Part shown: positions 48,443 through 58,473 of the stretch, piece by piece
Layout: each line of letters opens with the position of its first letter
Position numbering within the stretch: position 1 is the first letter of the stretch
NCBI RefSeq assembly: GCF_001509405.1
Contig: NZ_CP011502.1
Span: 2,170,001-2,234,000, forward strand
Direction of reading: 5' to 3'
DNA from: Aeromicrobium erythreum
GTDB taxonomy: Bacteria > Actinomycetota > Actinomycetes > Propionibacteriales > Nocardioidaceae
DNA: 64,000 nucleotides
The notes under the pieces: generated by a model
Database searches by the model: none
Told to the model about the DNA's origin: nothing
Seen by the model: the letters and a program-made list of their open reading frames with translations, nothing else
Program-made: the position numbers and the translations under genes

Positions 48443-48930
48443 CGTATCGAGACCACTCCACGCCGTCGCTGGGGGTTGGCCCGCGCTGAGCCGTTGCCGG
48501 GTGGTCTCGATACGTCAGGACGTGCTCGCTGGCGCTCGCCGTCCTGACTACTCGACCAGCGAGACAACCGCTGGTCGAGTAGCGCGGAGCCGCGAGGCAC
48601 GAGCGTGCTCCGCGCGTATCGAGACCACTCCACGCCGTCGCTGGGGGTTGGCCCGCGCTGAGACGTTGCCGGGTGGTCTCGATACGTCAGGACGTGCTCG
48701 CTGGCGCTCGCCGTCCTGACTACTCGACCAGCGGGGCCTCCCGCCGGTCGAGTAGGCCGACCGGCGACGAAGGAGCACGGTCGGACGTATCGAGACCACT
48801 CCACGCAGACGCTGGGGGTTGGCCCGCGCGGGGCCGTTGCCGGGTGGTCTCGATACGCGGCACGGAGCTCCTTCGTCGCCCGTGCCGCTACTCGACCAGC
48901 GGTGGGTGTCGCTCCTCGACCAGCGGAGGC
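48443..48930. repeat. Triple 171-bp tandem repeat with nested hairpins
   Basis: The 596-base gap between priA and hisH is mostly three tandem units about 171-172 bases apart. Each contains a 72-base hairpin with perfect 14-base arms CGTATCGAGACCAC and its complement: 48443-48514, 48615-48686 and 48786-48857. Units one and two continue with a TCAGGACG/CGTCCTGA hairpin; a third hairpin CTACTCGACCAGCG (48548-48561) pairs with 48569-48582. The third unit has changed spacer bases but the same end hairpin. The TATCGAGACCAC/CTCGACCAGCG pair is a common dispersed repeat in related actinomycetes. No gene here. Confidence 0.85.
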
Positions 48931-48933
48931 GGG

Positions 48934-49584
48934 TCAGAGGGTGGCGAGCCAGTTCTCCAGGAGGCGGCGGCCGGCGTCGCCGGACTTCTCCGGGTGGAAC
49001 TGCGTGGCCCAGAGGGGGCCGTTCTCGACGGCGGCGACGAAGCGGTCGCCGCCGTAGTCGGTCCACGTGACCCGCGGGGCGGTGAACGACGTGCCCTGGA
49101 CGTCGAGCTCCCACCGGCGCACGCCGTAGGAGTGCACGAAGTAGAACCGCTCGTCCTCGAGACCGGCGAACATCCTCGAGCCGTCGGGCACCTGGACCGT
49201 GTCCCACCCCATGTGCGGGACGATGGGGGCCTGGATGCGCTCGACCGTGCCGGGCCACTCGCCGCAGCCGACGGAGCGGACACCGTGCTCGATGCCCTCG
49301 CCGAAGAGGATCTGCATGCCCACGCAGATGCCCAGCACGGGACGGTTCGCGATGAGCCGGCGCTCGATGATGCGCTCGCCGTCGACCGCCCGCAGCCCCT
49401 CCATGCACGCCGCGAATGCGCCCACGCCGGGCACGAGCAGGCCGTCGGCCGCCTCGGCGACCGCCGGGTCGGACGTCAGCGTGACGTCGGCGCCGGCGCG
49501 CTCGACCGCGCGGACGGCCGAGCGCAGGTTGCCGGAGCCGTAGTCGAGCACCGCGACCGTGGGCCGCGACGTCGCGGTCGGCAC
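48934..49584 (-). CDS. hisH: Imidazole glycerol phosphate synthase glutaminase subunit
   Basis: 216 residues. Class I amidotransferase giving ammonia to His[35 protein letters not shown], nucleophile Cys in [13 protein letters not shown] and the His/Glu pair in [12 protein letters not shown] at 49584 shares one base with the hisB stop (TAGTG); longer in-frame N-termini are not supported. Last gene of hisDCBH. Confidence 0.96.
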   Translation of the reverse strand: MPTATSRPTVAVLDYGSGNLRSAVRAVERAGADVTLTSDPAVAEAADGLLVPGVGAFAACMEGLRAVDGERIIERRLIANRPVLGICVGMQILFGEGIEHGVRSVGCGEWPGTVERIQAPIVPHMGWDTVQVPDGSRMFAGLEDERFYFVHSYGVRRWELDVQGTSFTAPRVTWTDYGGDRFVAAVENGPLWATQFHPEKSGDAGRRLLENWLATL

Positions 49585-50186
49585 TACAGCGCCCCCTTGG
49601 TCGACGGGATGCCCGTCTCCCGCGGATCGATGGCGACGGCCGCGCGCAGCGCCCGCGCGAGCGCCTTGAACTGGCACTCGGCGATGTGGTGCGGGTCGCG
49701 GCCGGCGGTGAGCGTCATGTGCATCGTCAGGCCCGCGTGGTGGGCGATCGACTCGAACACGTGCGAGGTCAGCGAGCCGGAGTAGTCACCGCCGATGACG
49801 ACGGTGATCTGCCGCTCGGGCTCGCCGGTGTGCACGAAGTAGGGCCGACCGGACACGTCGACCGTGCAGGTGGCGATGGCCTCGTCGAGCGGGACGGTCG
49901 CCGTGCCGTAGCGGGTGATGCCGGCCTTGTCGCCGAGCGCCTCGCGCAGCGCGTCGCCGATGCCGATGGCGGTGTCCTCGACCGTGTGGTGGGCGTCGAT
50001 GTGCAGGTCGCCCTCGGTGCGGACCGTCAGGTCGATGAGCGAGTGCCGCGACAGCGCCGTGAGCATGTGGTCGTAGAAGCCGACCCCGGTGGAGATGTCG
50101 TGCGTGCCGGTGCCGTCGAGGTCGAGCTCGACGACGACGTGCGACTCCGAGGTCTTGCGCTCGATGCGGGCAGTCCTGCTGCTCAT
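49584..50186 (-). CDS. hisB: Imidazole glycerol phosphate dehydratase
   Basis: 200 residues, monofunctional (no phosphatase domain). [16 protein letters not shown], the metal-site [15 protein letters not shown] and [16 protein letters not shown], with [12 protein letters not shown], are the manganese ligands. ATG at 50186 overlaps the hisC stop by four bases. Confidence 0.97.
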   Translation of the reverse strand: MSSRTARIERKTSESHVVVELDLDGTGTHDISTGVGFYDHMLTALSRHSLIDLTVRTEGDLHIDAHHTVEDTAIGIGDALREALGDKAGITRYGTATVPLDEAIATCTVDVSGRPYFVHTGEPERQITVVIGGDYSGSLTSHVFESIAHHAGLTMHMTLTAGRDPHHIAECQFKALARALRAAVAIDPRETGIPSTKGAL

Positions 50187-51274
50187 GCGATGACCTCCTG
50201 GAGTGCCGTGAAGAACGCGTCCATCTCGGACGGCGTCCCGATGGAGACGCGCAGCCATCCTAGGGGTCCGGTCTCGCGGATGAGCACGCCACGGTCGACG
50301 AGGGCCTGCCAGGTGGCGTGCCTGTCCTCGAAGGTGCCGAAGAGGACGAAGTTGGCGTCGGAGTCGGCGACGGTGAGCCCGAGGCCGCGCAGGCGCTCGG
50401 CGGTGCGGTCGCGCTCGACCCGCAGGGCGTCGACGTTCGCGAGCAGCTCGTCGGTGTGCCGCAGCGCCGCCAGCGCGGTGGCCTGCGTGACCGACGACAG
50501 GTGGTACGGCAGCCGGACGATGCGCAGCGCATCGACGACGTCGGCGTGGGCGGCGAGGTAGCCGAGGCGGCCGCCGGCGAGGGCGAACGCCTTGCTCATG
50601 GTGCGGGTGACGATTAACCGTCCGTGGTCGGCGAGCAGCTCGAGCGCGCTGGGCGTGCCGGCGCGCCGGAACTCCGCGTACGCCTCGTCGACGACGACCA
50701 TGCCGGGTGCGGCGTCGAGCACGGCCCGAGTGTGGGCCGGGTCGAGCGCGGTGCCCGTCGGGTTGTTCGGCGAGGTCAGGAACACGACGTCAGGCTGCTC
50801 GGCGTCGATGAGCGCGACCGCGGCGTCGACGTCGATGCCGAAGTCGTCGCGCCGACGTCCCGCGACCCATCGGGTGTGGGTGTTGCGCGCGTACTCGGGG
50901 TACATCGAGTAGGTCGGTGCGAAGCTCAGCGCGGTGCGCCCCGGCCCGCCGAAGGCCTGCAGGACCTGCTGCATGATCTCGTTCGAGCCGTTCGCCGCCC
51001 ACACGCGCGACGCGTCGAGGTCGACGGCCGGCGTGTCGCGCGACAGGTAGGCGGCGAGCCCCTCGCGCAGCGCGGCGGCCTCGCGGTCGGGGTAGCGGTT
51101 GAGCTCGAGCGCAGCGGTGCGCACGGCCTCGGCGACGTCGGCGGCGGCCGCCTCGCTCGGCCCGTACGGGTTCTCGTTGGTGTTGAGCCGCACCGGCACG
51201 TCGATCTGCGGCGCGCCGTACGGCTCCTCGTCCCGGAGCTCCTCACGCACCGGGACCCAGTCGGGAACGGCCAT
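50183..51274 (-). CDS. hisC: Histidinol-phosphate aminotransferase
   Basis: 363 residues. PLP enzyme: [18 protein letters not shown] (substrate Asn), [41 protein letters not shown] and PLP Lys in [22 protein letters not shown] at 51274 shares one base with the hisD stop (TAATG). Standard length. Confidence 0.95.
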   Translation of the reverse strand: MAVPDWVPVREELRDEEPYGAPQIDVPVRLNTNENPYGPSEAAAADVAEAVRTAALELNRYPDREAAALREGLAAYLSRDTPAVDLDASRVWAANGSNEIMQQVLQAFGGPGRTALSFAPTYSMYPEYARNTHTRWVAGRRRDDFGIDVDAAVALIDAEQPDVVFLTSPNNPTGTALDPAHTRAVLDAAPGMVVVDEAYAEFRRAGTPSALELLADHGRLIVTRTMSKAFALAGGRLGYLAAHADVVDALRIVRLPYHLSSVTQATALAALRHTDELLANVDALRVERDRTAERLRGLGLTVADSDANFVLFGTFEDRHATWQALVDRGVLIRETGPLGWLRVSIGTPSEMDAFFTALQEVIA

Positions 51275-52575
51275 TACCGGGTCCGGCCCGTACGGATCCC
51301 CACCGCGGCACCGTGCGACGGGAGGTCCTCCGCGTTCGCCAGCACCTCGACGTGGTGCCCGACCTCGCGCAGGGCGGCCTCGGTGTAGGTGACGACGTGC
51401 ACGTTCTTGCAGAATGCGCGCACCGACAGGCCCGAGGAGTGACAGGCGCAGCCGGCCGTGGGCAGCACGTGGTTGGACCCGGCGGCGTAGTCGCCGAGGG
51501 AGACCGGCGTCCACGCGCCGACGAAGATCGCGCCGGCGTTGACGATGCGTGCTGCGACGCCGGCCGCCTCGGCCGTCTGGATCTCGAGGTGCTCGGCGGC
51601 ATAGGCGTTGGCGACGTCGACGGCCTGGTCGAGGTCGGCGACCAGCACGATCGCCGACTGCGGTCCGGCGAGCGACGTGCTGATGCGCGCCTGGTGCGTG
51701 GCGGTCGGGACCTGGCGCTCCAGCTCGGCGGTCACCGCGTCGGCGAGCGCGTCGCTGGGCGTGACGAGCACGCTGGCGGCCATCGGGTCGTGCTCGGACT
51801 GGCTGATGAGGTCGGCCGCGACGAAGGCGGGGTCGGCGGTGTCGTCGGCGATGACGGCGATCTCGGTGGGGCCGGCCTCGGAGTCGATGGCGACCGTGCC
51901 CTGCAGGTAGCGCTTGGCGGCGGCCACGTAGATGTTGCCCGGTCCGGTCACGAGGTCGACGGGCTGCACGCTGCCGCCGGTGGCGACGCTGCCGTAGGCG
52001 AGCAGCGCGAGGGCCTGCGCTCCCCCGGCCGCGTACACCTCGTCGATGCCGAGCAGCGCGCACGCCGCGAGGATCGTCGGGTGTGGGAGGCCGTCGAACT
52101 CCGCCTGCGGGGGCGACGTGAGGGCGATCGAGCCGACACCCGCCACCTGCGCCGGGACGGTGTTCATGACGACGGTGCTGACGAGCGGGGCGAGCCCACC
52201 GGGCACGTAGAGACCCACGCGCTGCATGGGCACGATGCGCCGCTCGACCGTGGCGCCGGGGGCGACGGTCGTGACGACCGTCTGCTCGAGCTCGGCCTCG
52301 CACGTGGTGCGCAGACGCGCGATCGACTCCTCCAGACCGGCGCGGATCGCGGGGTCGAGGTCGGCCAGCGCCTTCTCGAGGTACTCCGGCGCGACCCGCA
52401 GCGACGCGGGACGGACGCCGTCGAAGCGCTCGCCGTACTCGAGCACGGCCTCCTCGCCGCGGGCCCGGACGTCGTCGCACAACGGCCCGACCACGTGCAG
52501 CGCGTGCTCGACGTCCTGCTGCGCGCGGGGCAGCTCGGCGGTCGGGTCGGTGCGGAGGTCGAGTCGTCTGATCAC
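51274..52575 (-). CDS. hisD: Histidinol dehydrogenase
   Basis: 433 residues. Last step of histidine synthesis. [49 protein letters not shown], the zinc and base region SEHDPMAAS, and [15 protein letters not shown] are intact. GTG at 52575 is leaderless. First gene of hisD-hisC-hisB-hisH, all overlapping. Confidence 0.97.
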   Translation of the reverse strand: MIRRLDLRTDPTAELPRAQQDVEHALHVVGPLCDDVRARGEEAVLEYGERFDGVRPASLRVAPEYLEKALADLDPAIRAGLEESIARLRTTCEAELEQTVVTTVAPGATVERRIVPMQRVGLYVPGGLAPLVSTVVMNTVPAQVAGVGSIALTSPPQAEFDGLPHPTILAACALLGIDEVYAAGGAQALALLAYGSVATGGSVQPVDLVTGPGNIYVAAAKRYLQGTVAIDSEAGPTEIAVIADDTADPAFVAADLISQSEHDPMAASVLVTPSDALADAVTAELERQVPTATHQARISTSLAGPQSAIVLVADLDQAVDVANAYAAEHLEIQTAEAAGVAARIVNAGAIFVGAWTPVSLGDYAAGSNHVLPTAGCACHSSGLSVRAFCKNVHVVTYTEAALREVGHHVEVLANAEDLPSHGAAVGIRTGRTR

Positions 52576-52581
52576 GCACCG

Positions 52582-52587
52582 ATTCTA
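52582..52587 (-). promoter_or_regulatory. -10 box, leaderless hisDCBH
   Basis: Minus-strand TAGAAT, six bases, GTG at 52575. Confidence 0.55.
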
Positions 52588-52604
52588 GGGACCGTCCCTG
52601 CGCC

Positions 52605-52610
52605 TAGGAT
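52605..52610 (+). promoter_or_regulatory. -10 box of BenE-like gene
   Basis: TAGGAT eight bases before GTG at 52619; near-leaderless. It is 18 bases from the opposing hisD -10. Confidence 0.4.
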
Positions 52611-52618
52611 CAGGCCCC

Positions 52619-53836
52619 GTGACGTCCCGCGACCTGCAGCAGCCGATCGTGGCCGGCGTGGTCACCGCGGTGGTCGGGTTCACGTCGTCCTTCGCGGTCG
52701 TGCTCGCGGGTCTGCGCGCCGTCGGCGCCTCGCCCGACGAGGCGGCCAGCGGGCTCCTCGCGCTCACCGTCGCGTTCGGCCTGCTCATGTCGGGGCTCGC
52801 GGTGTGGACTCGCCTGCCGGTCACGTTGGCGTGGTCGACGCCGGGCGCGGCGCTGCTGGTGAGCACCGGACCGGTCGAGGGTGGCTGGCCCGCCGCCGTC
52901 GGCGCGTTCGTGCTGACCGGCGTGCTGCTCGCCCTCACCGGGCTCGTCCCCTGGCTCGGTCGGCTGGCGGCCGCGATCCCGGTGCCGCTGGCGCAGGCGA
53001 TGCTGGCGGGCGTGCTGCTGCAGCTGTGCCTGGCGCCGTTCACCGCCCTGGCGGACGCGCCCGCCGCGGTCGGTCCGGTCGTGCTGGTCTGGCTGCTCGC
53101 CACCCGCTGGGCGCCCCGCTGGGCGGTCCCGCTGGCGCTGCTCGGCGCCTTCGTCGTCATCGGCGTCTCCCTGGCCACGACGGGGACCTCGGTGCCCACC
53201 GGGCACCTCCTCCCCCGCCTCGAGCCCACGACGCCGACGCTCACCGTCGCGGCGGTGGTCGGCATCGCCGTGCCGCTGACCGTCGTCACGCTGGCCTCGC
53301 AGAACGTGCCGGGCGTCGCGGTGATGCGCAGCTTCGGCTTCACCGTGCCGTGGCGCGCGTCGATGGTCACGACCGGGGCGGGGACGTCGGCGGCGGCCGT
53401 GTTCGGCGGTCACGCCATCAACCTGGCCGCGATCTCGGCCGCGCTCGCGGCGGGCGACGGCGCGGGCCCACGCGAGCGGCGCTGGGTGGCGGCGTTCACG
53501 GCGGGTCTCGTCGCCCTGCTCCTCGCCCTCACCTCCGGTGCGCTGGTCGCGGTCACCGAGGCCGCGCCGGCCGGCATCGTCGAGACGGTCGCCGGCCTGG
53601 CGTTGCTCTCGACGTTCGCCGCGTCGATGGTCGCGGCGCTCGCCACCGACACCGGACGCACGAGCGCCACCGTCACGTTCCTCGTCGCCGCGTCGGGTCT
53701 GCAGCTGTTCGGCGTCGGGGCGGCGTTCTGGGCCCTGGTCGTCGGCCTCGTCGTGCGGGCGACGCTGGAACGTCGCACCGCAGCGTCCGTGGAGCAGGAG
53801 GAGGCCGCCGATGGCGCGGAAGACGTCCGACGCTGA
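52619..53836 (+). CDS. benE: BenE-family benzoate/H+ symporter
   Basis: 405 residues with about 12 helices. The N-terminal part VVTAVVGFTSSFAVVLAGLRAVGAS, the middle LPVTLAWSTPGAALL and the repeat-core TLASQNVPGVAVMRSFGF match the BenE branch of the SulP/NCS2-like fold. Imports benzoate-type acids with protons in characterised members; no benzoate catabolism genes are near, so the substrate may differ. Overlaps ybaK by 26 bases. Confidence 0.87.
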   Translation: MTSRDLQQPIVAGVVTAVVGFTSSFAVVLAGLRAVGASPDEAASGLLALTVAFGLLMSGLAVWTRLPVTLAWSTPGAALLVSTGPVEGGWPAAVGAFVLTGVLLALTGLVPWLGRLAAAIPVPLAQAMLAGVLLQLCLAPFTALADAPAAVGPVVLVWLLATRWAPRWAVPLALLGAFVVIGVSLATTGTSVPTGHLLPRLEPTTPTLTVAAVVGIAVPLTVVTLASQNVPGVAVMRSFGFTVPWRASMVTTGAGTSAAAVFGGHAINLAAISAALAAGDGAGPRERRWVAAFTAGLVALLLALTSGALVAVTEAAPAGIVETVAGLALLSTFAASMVAALATDTGRTSATVTFLVAASGLQLFGVGAAFWALVVGLVVRATLERRTAASVEQEEAADGAEDVRR

Positions 53837-54302
53837 GGCGACGCCGGCGCTCGCGGCCGTGCTGCGCGCCGGGGTCGAGCACCAGGTGCACCGCTACGTC
53901 CACGACCCTCGCTCGACGTCGTACGGCTGGGAGGCGGCCGAGGCGCTGGGCGTCGAGCCCGACCGCATCTTCAAGACGCTGGTCGCCGACGTCGACGGCG
54001 AGCTCTGCGTCGCGGTGGTGCCCGTGACCCTGCAGCTCGACCTCAAGGCGCTCGCAGCGACCCTCGGCGGCAAGCGGGCCGCGATGGCCGACCCGGCGCG
54101 GGCCGAGCGGGCCACCGGCTACGTCGTCGGGGGCATCTCGCCGCTCGGCCAGAAGCGCGCGCACCGCACGGTCGTCGACGAGACCGCGGAGCTGTGGGAC
54201 ACGCTCCACGTCTCGGGTGGTCGGCGCGGGCTCGAGATCGAGCTCTCCCCCGCCGATCTGCTGCGGCTCACGGGTGGAGTGCCGGGGCCGATCGCTCGCT
54301 GA
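53811..54302 (+). CDS. ybaK: YbaK/EbsC Cys-tRNA(Pro) deacylase
   Basis: 163 residues from ATG 53811 after GGAGGAGGCCGCCG. Removes cysteine mischarged onto tRNA-Pro. YGWEAAEALGVEPDRIFKTL has the substrate Lys, GKRAAMADPARAERATGYVVGG and ISPLGQKRAHRTVVDE match the family. Shares a transcript with the BenE gene. Its end overlaps a convergent membrane-protein gene by 35 bases. Confidence 0.93.
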   Translation: MARKTSDAEATPALAAVLRAGVEHQVHRYVHDPRSTSYGWEAAEALGVEPDRIFKTLVADVDGELCVAVVPVTLQLDLKALAATLGGKRAAMADPARAERATGYVVGGISPLGQKRAHRTVVDETAELWDTLHVSGGRRGLEIELSPADLLRLTGGVPGPIAR

Positions 54303-54795
54303 CGTCGGGGCGTCGGCCGGCCGCCCAGGTGACGACGAAGACGCCGACCAGCCCCGCGATCGCCCACACCACGAAGGACGCCGGCGAGTCCACGGCCAGA
54401 CGGGCCGGGATGCTGTCGCCGAGCTGCGGCGACCGGACCGCCTCGGGCCCGTCGGGGCCGAGCAGGACGCCGAGACGCCAGGTGAGCACCGACGCGGCCA
54501 GCGTGGCCGCGACGGTCAGCGGCACGACGACCCAGCCGAGCCGGCGCAGCACGAAGCCGGCGACGAGGCCCCAAGCAGCCGCCACGGCGGCGCCGATGGC
54601 CACGAACAGCAGCTCGACGCCGACCTGGGCACCCGCGGCCTCCTCGGTGAGCACGACACCCTGCTGCGTGACCTCCCACTGCGGCGGCGACGCGAGCTGG
54701 ACCCACAGCACCGCGGCGCCCGCGGCGAGCACGAGCAGACCCACCACCAGGGCGACCACCTGCACGACCGTGCGCCTCATTCCTGATCCCTTCAT
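54268..54795 (-). CDS. Four-helix membrane protein of unknown function
   Basis: 175 residues from ATG 54795, whose ATGA overlap with the dnaE stop suggests coupling (a start at 54780 with GGATCAGGA is the alternative). Four hydrophobic helices (VVQVVALVVGLLVLAAGAAVL, LLFVAIGAAVAAAWGLVAGF, WVVVPLTVAATLAASVLTW, SFVVWAIAGLVGVFVVTWA) with one exported loop between the first two. No family recognised with confidence. Confidence 0.75.
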   Translation of the reverse strand: MKGSGMRRTVVQVVALVVGLLVLAAGAAVLWVQLASPPQWEVTQQGVVLTEEAAGAQVGVELLFVAIGAAVAAAWGLVAGFVLRRLGWVVVPLTVAATLAASVLTWRLGVLLGPDGPEAVRSPQLGDSIPARLAVDSPASFVVWAIAGLVGVFVVTWAAGRRPDVSERSAPALHP

Positions 54796-57700
54796 CCCAG
54801 GCAATGGGGCCCCAGGAGCTCCTTGAGGTCGGCGATGAGCGACGAGGACGGCTTGACCCGCAGGCTGTCGTCGAGACGCATGACCTTCGTGGTGCCGGTG
54901 CCGACGAGGCGCAGGTGCACCTCGGTCATGCCCGGGTGGCTGCCCAGCACCTGCTTGAACGTGCCGATGGTGTCGCTCGTGCACCGCGCGACCGGCAGCG
55001 TGACGACGACGGGGGCGTCGGCCTGCCCGCCCGAGCCCATGGCCGGCATGGTCACCTCGAGCGCGTTGAGCTCGACGCTGTCGTCCTTGCGGCGCAGACG
55101 TCCCTTGACGACCACGACGGTGTCGGGCACGAGCACGGGAGCCGCAAGGTTGTACGCGCCGGGGAAGACCATCACGTCGATGCTGCCGTCGAGGTCCTCG
55201 ACCGTCACGAGCGCCCAGGTGTCGCCCTTCTTGCTGAGCCGGCGCTGGACGGCGGTGATGAGCCCGCACACCCGCACGGTCGTGCCGTCGGGGCGTTCGG
55301 CGTCGGCGATGAGGTCGCCGATCGAGCAGTCGCTGCTGGCCTTCAGCACGTGCTCCAGCCCCATGAGGGGGTGGTCGGAGACGTAGAGGCCGAGCATGTC
55401 GCGCTCGAACGCCAGGAGCTGGGTCTTCTCCCACTCCGGCATGTCCGGCACGCTGACGGTGACGCCCGTGAACGCGTCGTCCATCCCGCCGAACAGGGAG
55501 TCCTGGCCGATCGCGGCGTTGCGCTTGAGGTCGATGTACTGGTCGACGGCGTCCTCGGCGATCGTCGTCAGCGCGCGACGACGGTGGCCCAGCGAGTCGA
55601 ACGCGCCGGCCTTGATGAGGGAGTCGAGCACGCGCTTGTTGCACACGTGCGTGGGCACCTTGTCGAGGAAGTCGGTGAAGTCCTTGTAGGGGCCGTTGTC
55701 CTCCCGGCCCGCGACGATGCCGGCCACGACGTTCTCGCCGACGTTGCGCACGGCGCTCAGGCCGAAGCGGATGTCCTCGCCCACCGAGGCGAAGTTCGAG
55801 ACCGAGTCGTTGACGTCGGGCGGCAGCACCTGGATGCCGAGCCGGCGGCACTCCGCGAGGTAGATGGCCGACTTGTCCTTGTCGCCGCGGGTGCTCGTCA
55901 GGAGCGCCGCCATGTACTCGGCCGGGTAGTTGGCCTTCAGGTAGGCGGTCCAGTAGGAGATGACGCCGTACGCGGCGGAGTGCGCCTTGTTGAAGGCGTA
56001 GTCGGAGAACGGGAGCAGGATCTCCCACAGTGCGGTGATGGCCGCCTGGGAGTAGCCGCGCTCGAGCATGCCGGCCTGGAAGCCCGCGTACTGCTTGTCG
56101 AGCTCCTCCTTCTTCTTCTTGCCCATCGCGCGACGCAGGTTGTCGGCCTGTCCGAGGCTGAACCCGGCCAGGACCTGGGCGATCTCCATCACCTGCTCCT
56201 GGTAGACGATCAGGCCGTACGTCTCCCCCAGGACGTCCTTGAGCGGCTCCTCCAGCTCGGGGTGGATCGGCTCGATCGCCTCGCGGCCGTTCTTGCGCCG
56301 GGCGTACTTGTTGTGGGAGTCCGCACCCATCGGGCCGGGGCGGTACAGCGCGCCGACGGCCGAGATGTCCTCGAACTTGTCCGGACGCATGCTGCGCAGC
56401 AGGGCGCGCATGGGGCCGCCGTCGAGCTGGAACACGCCGAGCGTGTCGCCGCGCGACAGCAGGTCGTACGTGGCGGGGTCGTCGAACGTGAGGTCCTCCA
56501 GGACGACCTCCTCGCCCCGGTTGGCCCTGATGTTGAGGAGGGCGTCGTCGAGGACGGTCAGGTTGCGCAGACCCAGGAAGTCCATCTTGACCAGCCCGAG
56601 CGACTCGCACATCGGGTAGTCGAACTGGGTGATGATCGCGCCGTCCTGCTCGCGCCGCATGATGGGCACGATGTCGACGAGCGGCTCGCTGCTCATGATG
56701 ACGCCGGCCGCGTGCACGCCCCAGTTGCGGATCTGGCCCTCGAGGCCGAGCGCCGTCTCGTAGATCTTGCGGACCTCGGCGTCGCTCTCGTGGAGCTCGC
56801 GGAACTCCTTGCCGTCGTTGAAGCGCTTGTGGCTCGGGTCGAACAGCTGCTTGAGCGGCACGCCCTTGCCCATGATGTCGGCCGGGAGTGCCTTGCTGAT
56901 CCGCTCGCCCATGCTGAACGGGTAGTCGAGGACGCGGTTGGCGTCCTTGATGGCGGCCTTGGACTTCAGCCGCCCGAAGGTGGCGATGTAGGCGACGCGG
57001 TCGTTGCCGTACTTCTCGCTGACGTAGCGGATGACCTCGGCGCGCCGACGCTCGTCGAAGTCGATGTCGAAGTCGGGCATCGAGGGACGCTCGGGGTTGA
57101 GGAAGCGCTCGAAGATCAGGCCGTGCGTGAGCGGGCACAGGTCGGTGATGCGCAGTGCGTACGCGGCGATCGAGCCCGCGCCGGAGCCACGACCCGGCCC
57201 GACCCGGATGCCGTTGTCCTTCGACCAGTTGATGAAGTCGGCGACCACGAGGTAGTAGCCGCAGTAGCCCTTGGTCTTGATGACCTCGAGCTCCATGTCG
57301 ACGCGGTCGCGCACCTCCTGGGTGAGCGCGTCGCCCGGGTAGCGCGACTCGATCCCGCGCCAGACCTCCTTGACGAACCAGCTCTCCTCGGTCTCGCCCT
57401 CCGGCACGTCGGCGCGCGCCATGTAGCCGCCGGTGTTCTCGGAGAACTCGACGTCGCAGCGCTCGGCGATGAGGAGCGTGTTGTCGCACGCCTCCTTCAT
57501 GCCGTAGCGGTCCTCCCACAGCTCGCGCATCTCGGCCGCGGACTTCACGTAGTAACCGCCGCCGTCGAACTTGAGCCGCTTGGGGTCGGCGATCGACTTG
57601 CCCGACGCGACGCAGATGAGCGCGTCGTGGGCGTCGGCGTCCTCGGGGTGCGTGTAGTGGCAGTCGTTGGTGGCCACGGGCGGCAGCCCGAGCTGCTTGC

Positions 57701-58346
57701 CCAGGCGCAGGAGGTCGTCGCGGACCTCCCGCTCGATCGGGATGCCGTGGTCCATCAGCTCGAGGAAGAAGTTCCCCTTGCCGAAGATGTCCTGGAAGTC
57801 CGACGCCGCCTGGACGGCCTCGTCGTACTGCCCGAGCCGCAGCCGGGTCTGGACCTCGCCCGAGGGGCACCCCGTGGTGGCGATCAGCCCGGAGCTGTAC
57901 TCGGCGAGCAGCTCGCGGTCGGCGCGGGGCTTGTAGTAGTAGCCCTCGAGGCTCGAGCGCGACGACAGCCGGAAGAGGTTGTGCATGCCCTCCGTCGTGG
58001 AGGCCAGCATCGTCATGTGCGTGTAGGCGCCGCCACCGGCGACGTCCTTGCCGCCCTCCTCCTCATCGCCCGTGAGACCACGGCCCCACTTGACCTTGCG
58101 CCGCTCGCTGCGGTGCGTGCCGGGCGTCAGGTAGGCCTCGATGCCGATAATCGGCTTGACGCCGTGCTTGCGGGCCTTGGACCAGAAGTCGTAGGCGCCG
58201 TGCACGTTGCCGTGGTCGGTCATCGCGATGGCCGGCATGCCGAGCTCGGCGGTGCGCGCGAACATGCCGTCGAGCAGTGCGTGACCGTCGAGCATCGAGT
58301 ACTCCGTGTGGTTGTGCAGGTGCACGAAGGACGAGTCGCTCGGCAT
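54792..58346 (-). CDS. dnaE: DNA polymerase III alpha subunit
   Basis: 1184 residues, the replicative polymerase. PHP domain (VHLHNHTEYSMLDGHALLDG, AIAMTDHGNVHGAYDF) with conserved His residues, polymerase acidic triad in PDFDIDFDERRRAEVI (near residue 410), palm GPGRGSGAGSIAAYAL, finger KKKKEELDKQY, then helix-hairpin-helix and OB domain (SIDVMVFPGAYN). Length matches DnaE1. The intact PHP residues suggest proofreading is carried here, as in M. tuberculosis DnaE1. Starts ATG 58346 after GGAGG. Confidence 0.97.
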   Translation of the reverse strand: MPSDSSFVHLHNHTEYSMLDGHALLDGMFARTAELGMPAIAMTDHGNVHGAYDFWSKARKHGVKPIIGIEAYLTPGTHRSERRKVKWGRGLTGDEEEGGKDVAGGGAYTHMTMLASTTEGMHNLFRLSSRSSLEGYYYKPRADRELLAEYSSGLIATTGCPSGEVQTRLRLGQYDEAVQAASDFQDIFGKGNFFLELMDHGIPIEREVRDDLLRLGKQLGLPPVATNDCHYTHPEDADAHDALICVASGKSIADPKRLKFDGGGYYVKSAAEMRELWEDRYGMKEACDNTLLIAERCDVEFSENTGGYMARADVPEGETEESWFVKEVWRGIESRYPGDALTQEVRDRVDMELEVIKTKGYCGYYLVVADFINWSKDNGIRVGPGRGSGAGSIAAYALRITDLCPLTHGLIFERFLNPERPSMPDFDIDFDERRRAEVIRYVSEKYGNDRVAYIATFGRLKSKAAIKDANRVLDYPFSMGERISKALPADIMGKGVPLKQLFDPSHKRFNDGKEFRELHESDAEVRKIYETALGLEGQIRNWGVHAAGVIMSSEPLVDIVPIMRREQDGAIITQFDYPMCESLGLVKMDFLGLRNLTVLDDALLNIRANRGEEVVLEDLTFDDPATYDLLSRGDTLGVFQLDGGPMRALLRSMRPDKFEDISAVGALYRPGPMGADSHNKYARRKNGREAIEPIHPELEEPLKDVLGETYGLIVYQEQVMEIAQVLAGFSLGQADNLRRAMGKKKKEELDKQYAGFQAGMLERGYSQAAITALWEILLPFSDYAFNKAHSAAYGVISYWTAYLKANYPAEYMAALLTSTRGDKDKSAIYLAECRRLGIQVLPPDVNDSVSNFASVGEDIRFGLSAVRNVGENVVAGIVAGREDNGPYKDFTDFLDKVPTHVCNKRVLDSLIKAGAFDSLGHRRRALTTIAEDAVDQYIDLKRNAAIGQDSLFGGMDDAFTGVTVSVPDMPEWEKTQLLAFERDMLGLYVSDHPLMGLEHVLKASSDCSIGDLIADAERPDGTTVRVCGLITAVQRRLSKKGDTWALVTVEDLDGSIDVMVFPGAYNLAAPVLVPDTVVVVKGRLRRKDDSVELNALEVTMPAMGSGGQADAPVVVTLPVARCTSDTIGTFKQVLGSHPGMTEVHLRLVGTGTTKVMRLDDSLRVKPSSSLIADLKELLGPHCLG

Positions 58347-58411
58347 CGGGTGATGCGCCTCCAGACATGGCGGACGGACGGCCCCGAGGGGCGGTGGAGG
58401 GGAAGGAGGCC

Positions 58412-58417
58412 AGCCTA
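58412..58417 (-). promoter_or_regulatory. -10 box of dnaE
   Basis: Minus-strand TAGGCT, giving a leader of roughly 60 bases before ATG 58346. Confidence 0.4.
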
Positions 58418-58425
58418 CGCGAGGG

Positions 58426-58466
58426 TCCCGACCCGTCCCGCCAGCACACGCGGGGACGGGTCGGGA
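58426..58466 (-). terminator. Terminator of DrrAB-like operon
   Basis: Stem 58426-58441 pairs with 58450-58466 with one bulged G, loop of eight. It lies just beyond the permease stop at 58474. Confidence 0.75.
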
Positions 58467-58473
58467 TCGGTCC

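Noticed and set aside
48443-48930. CRISPR array
   Set aside because: Units are about 171 bases with long internal hairpins and conserved spacers; no 28-37-base repeat with unique spacers and no cas genes.
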